Shown: positions 13,328 through 15,166 of the stretch, piece after piece | How the letters are laid out: each line of letters opens with the position of its first letter | Position numbering within the stretch: the first letter of the stretch is position 1 | DNA from: DATKKM01 sp035542855 | GTDB taxonomy: Bacteria > Chloroflexota > Dehalococcoidia > SM23-28-2 > RBG-16-64-32 | Direction: 5' to 3' | Length of the DNA: 15,166 nt | Assembly: GCA_035542855.1 (NCBI GenBank) | Contig: DATKKM010000052.1 | Coordinates: 1-15,166, forward strand | The notes under the pieces: generated by a model | Database searches by the model: none | Told to the model about the DNA's origin: nothing | The model's input: the letters and a program-made list of their open reading frames with translations, nothing else | Position numbers and translations under genes: made by a program

Positions 13328-14812
13328 ATGGCCGATTTCGTGCTGGCCCTGGACCAGGGAACATCCTCATCCCGGGCGATTTTATTCGATCATGCGGGTA
13401 ACATCGCCTCCGTTTCGCAGCAGCCGTACCCGATCGCTTACCCGCAGCCGGGCTGGGTGGAGCAGAGCGCGGAGGACATCTGGGAGACGCAGGCCTACGT
13501 CGCCCGCGACGCGCTCAACCGCATCGGCGCAGACGCCTCCCAGGTCGCGGCGATCGGCATCACGAACCAGCGCGAGACGACCATCATCTGGGACCGCGAG
13601 GGGGTACCGGTGGCGCCGGCGATCGTCTGGCAGGACCGACGCACTGCCGGCACATGCCAGTCGCTGCGAGACGCCGGCCTGGAGCCGAAGTTCCGGGAGC
13701 GCACGGGGCTGCTCCTCGACCCCTACTTCTCCGGTACGAAGGTGAGGTGGCTGCTGGACAACGTCCCCGGCCTCCGCGAGCGGAGCGGCGAGCTGATGTT
13801 CGGTACGGTGGACTCGTGGCTGCTTTACCGTCTCTGCGGCGCGCACGTCTCCGACTACACCAACGCCTCGCGCACGCTGCTCTACGACATCCGAGACCTG
13901 CGCTGGGACGAGGAGCTGGCGGCGGCCCTGAACGTGCCGTCGTCGCTGCTGCCGGAGGTGCGGGCGTCCTCCGGCGTCTTCGGCGAGACGTCGCTGCTGG
14001 GCAAGCCGGTGCGGGTGGCGGGCGTGGCGGGCGACCAGCAGGCGGCGCTCTTCGGGCAGGCCTGTTTCGCGCCGGGGATGGCCAAGAACACGTACGGCAC
14101 CGGCGCCTTCCTGCTGATGAACGTCGGCCCTGCCCCTGTCCACTCGGACACGTTGCTGACGACGATCGCCTGGGGGCTGGCCGGCGATGGCGCGCGCGAC
14201 GAGATCACATATGCGCTGGAGGGCTCTGTTTTCGTGGCGGGCGCGGCCGTCCAGTGGCTGCGCGACGATCTGGGCTTCTTCGCCGACTCTGCGGAGAGCG
14301 CGGCGCTCGCTGCCAGCGTTGCCGACTCGAGCGGCGTTTACGTCGTGCCGGCGTTCGTCGGGCTGGGCGCGCCGCACTGGGACCCGAACGCCCGCGGGAC
14401 GATAGTCGGCCTGACGCGCGGCGCCACGAAGGCCCACATTACGCGCGCCACGCTGGAAGCGATCGCCTGCCAGGTGCGCGACGTCGTGGAGGCGATGGAG
14501 GGCGACTCCGGCACAAAGCTGAGCGAGCTGCGCGTGGACGGCGGCGCGGCGGCGAACGACTTCCTGCTCCAGTTCCAGGCGGACATCCTGGGCCGGACGG
14601 TGGTGCGGCCGGCCTGCCTGGAGACGACGGCGCTGGGCGCGGCGTACCTGGCCGGGCTGGCCGTGGGGTTCTGGAAGGACCGCGAAGAGGTCACTCGCAA
14701 CTGGCGGGAGGAGCGCCGCTTCGAGCCGCAGATGGCCGCCGGCAAGCGAGAGGAGCTGTACGCCGGCTGGCTGCGCGCCGTGGAGCGCGCTAAGGGCTGG
14801 GCGTCGGCGTGA
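13328..14812 (+). CDS. glpK: glycerol kinase
   Basis: GlpK phosphorylates glycerol to sn-glycerol 3-phosphate with ATP. The 494-residue FGGY-family protein has the ATP/phosphate loop LALDQGTSSSRA (7-17), the glycerol-contacting QRE (81-83), W101-D103 of IVWQDRRT, the catalytic GDQQ (235-238; D236 is the likely base), and ATP-binding NTYGTGAF (254-261). Length is normal. The ATG at 13328 starts the typical MADFVLALDQ; an ATG two codons earlier (13322) is possible, and the frame to 13217 would translate the intergenic repeat, so it is rejected. The loop before GDQQ (TSLLGKPVRV) lacks the GGKGGTR segment that I recall as the fructose-1,6-bisphosphate site of E. coli, so that inhibition may be absent. 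No glpF or glpD is adjacent. Confidence 0.97.
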   Translation: MADFVLALDQGTSSSRAILFDHAGNIASVSQQPYPIAYPQPGWVEQSAEDIWETQAYVARDALNRIGADASQVAAIGITNQRETTIIWDREGVPVAPAIVWQDRRTAGTCQSLRDAGLEPKFRERTGLLLDPYFSGTKVRWLLDNVPGLRERSGELMFGTVDSWLLYRLCGAHVSDYTNASRTLLYDIRDLRWDEELAAALNVPSSLLPEVRASSGVFGETSLLGKPVRVAGVAGDQQAALFGQACFAPGMAKNTYGTGAFLLMNVGPAPVHSDTLLTTIAWGLAGDGARDEITYALEGSVFVAGAAVQWLRDDLGFFADSAESAALAASVADSSGVYVVPAFVGLGAPHWDPNARGTIVGLTRGATKAHITRATLEAIACQVRDVVEAMEGDSGTKLSELRVDGGAAANDFLLQFQADILGRTVVRPACLETTALGAAYLAGLAVGFWKDREEVTRNWREERRFEPQMAAGKREELYAGWLRAVERAKGWASA

Positions 14813-15166
14813 CGGGCCTGGTTGGCGTAGGAGCCGGGCTGGGGGTCGGCGTGGGGCTGCGCGTCGGGGTCGGCGTTGGCGGCCTGGTGGGCGTTGGGGT
14901 CGGCGTCCGCTGTTCGGTCGGCGCAGGGGTGAACGCGGGTGACGGCGTCGGCGCCGGCGTGACGGGTGGCGGCGGAGCGGCCGTCACCACCGGCTGCGCC
15001 GCGACGCCGTAGCGCGGGGCCATGGAGTTCCACACCTCGAGCGAGATCCGCGCCCCGAACGAGTAGCCCGCGTACTCAGAAGGCGCAAACTGCGAGAAGT
15101 AGCTGATCACGTAGGCGTGCTCCTTGCCGTCGGAGCCGGTGAAGGAGACGATGCCAACGTCGTTGT
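14790..15166 (-). CDS. class A beta-lactamase-like serine hydrolase, C-terminal end with Pro/Thr-rich tail (5' partial)
   Basis: Visible are 124 residues, read from 15164 to the TAG at 14792-14790. The first part, NDVGIVSFTGSDGKEHAYVI followed by a short helix-like end (SLEVWNSMAPRYG), fits the last strands and helix of class A beta-lactamase-like proteins (the segment after the KTG motif reads NDVAVV...YVLAVF in the family). The active-site SxxK, SDN and KTG motifs would lie outside the window, so catalysis cannot be judged. After residue 57 comes a tail of about 65 residues of PTPT, PAPT and PTR repeats that runs to the stop, as in extracellular linkers. It overlaps the 3' end of glpK by 23 bp in the convergent direction. 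Confidence 0.6.
   Translation of the reverse strand, partial: NDVGIVSFTGSDGKEHAYVISYFSQFAPSEYAGYSFGARISLEVWNSMAPRYGVAAQPVVTAAPPPPVTPAPTPSPAFTPAPTEQRTPTPTPTRPPTPTPTRSPTPTPSPAPTPTRPVTPTPSP
14813..14960. repeat. degenerate GGCGTC-type repeat encoding the Pro/Thr tail
   Basis: The plus strand is a run of near-repeats such as GGGGTCGGCGT, with blocks of three to five G (for example 14834-14862). On the minus strand this encodes the Thr-Pro repeats of the serine hydrolase tail. The simple-sequence character makes it prone to slippage, and the G-runs could form a loose G-quadruplex on the plus strand, although some loops are long (7-9 bases). Confidence 0.5.

Noticed and set aside
13382..14437. 351-codon open frame antisense to glycerol kinase
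   Set aside because: Composition is Arg/Val/Gln-rich with no domain pattern, and glpK is certain on the other strand.
14809..15012. 67-codon plus-strand frame of Gly-Val repeats
   Set aside because: It is the mirror of the Pro/Thr tail repeats on the minus strand and has no start signal.

Overview
This is a GC-rich bacterial window. Its centre is a minus-strand gene set that makes squalene and turns it into extended hopanoids, the bacterial sterol-like membrane lipids. Chloroflexota or a similar high-GC lineage is a reasonable guess, from the F420-type luciferase-like oxidoreductase, the DUF1059 protein, the GTG starts and the Pro/Thr-rich secreted tail. No rRNA or other lineage marker is present, so this is inference.

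Left flank (1-1725): the last 36 codons of an SbcC-like exonuclease ATPase; a 3-hydroxyisobutyrate/tartronate-semialdehyde dehydrogenase-family oxidoreductase; a convergent 62-residue helical protein; and a MIP18/DUF59 (SufT/PaaD-like) Fe-S assembly protein. The 194-bp gap before the DUF59 gene holds a good minus-strand promoter and a perfect 8-bp inverted repeat.

Hopanoid block (1810-10433, all minus strand, transcribed from high to low coordinates): hpnC, hpnD and hpnE make squalene from farnesyl diphosphate and are joined by GTGA stop/start overlaps. After a 230-bp gap with a candidate promoter come a YjbQ-family protein, a polyprenyl diphosphate synthase, hpnH (radical SAM adenosyl-hopene transferase), hpnG (adenosylhopane nucleosidase/phosphorylase) and shc (squalene-hopene cyclase). 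This second group is equally tight, with gaps or overlaps of 1 to 12 bases. Together the genes can cover prenyl diphosphate to squalene to hopene to adenosylhopane to ribosylhopane.

Right flank (10503-15166): a small DUF1059 protein (+); a minus-strand overlapping trio (unknown 100 aa, OB-fold-like 135 aa, pirin); a luciferase-like F420-type oxidoreductase (minus); glycerol kinase (+); and, converging on it with a 23-bp overlap, the C-terminal end of a class A beta-lactamase-like serine hydrolase with a long Pro/Thr tail.

The signals that genes do not explain are small palindromic repeats. One pair (1790-1813 and 13260-13283) matches at 21 of 24 bases, and its left copy contains the shc stop codon. 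A 12-bp inverted repeat (12127-12184) likewise contains the stop codon of the luciferase-like gene. A similar palindrome (3032-3043) lies inside shc in a 45-bp in-frame stretch of atypical codons, which looks like a repeat inserted into a protein-coding gene. No stretch longer than about 230 bp lacks a gene, and no tRNA, rRNA, CRISPR array or complete mobile element was seen.
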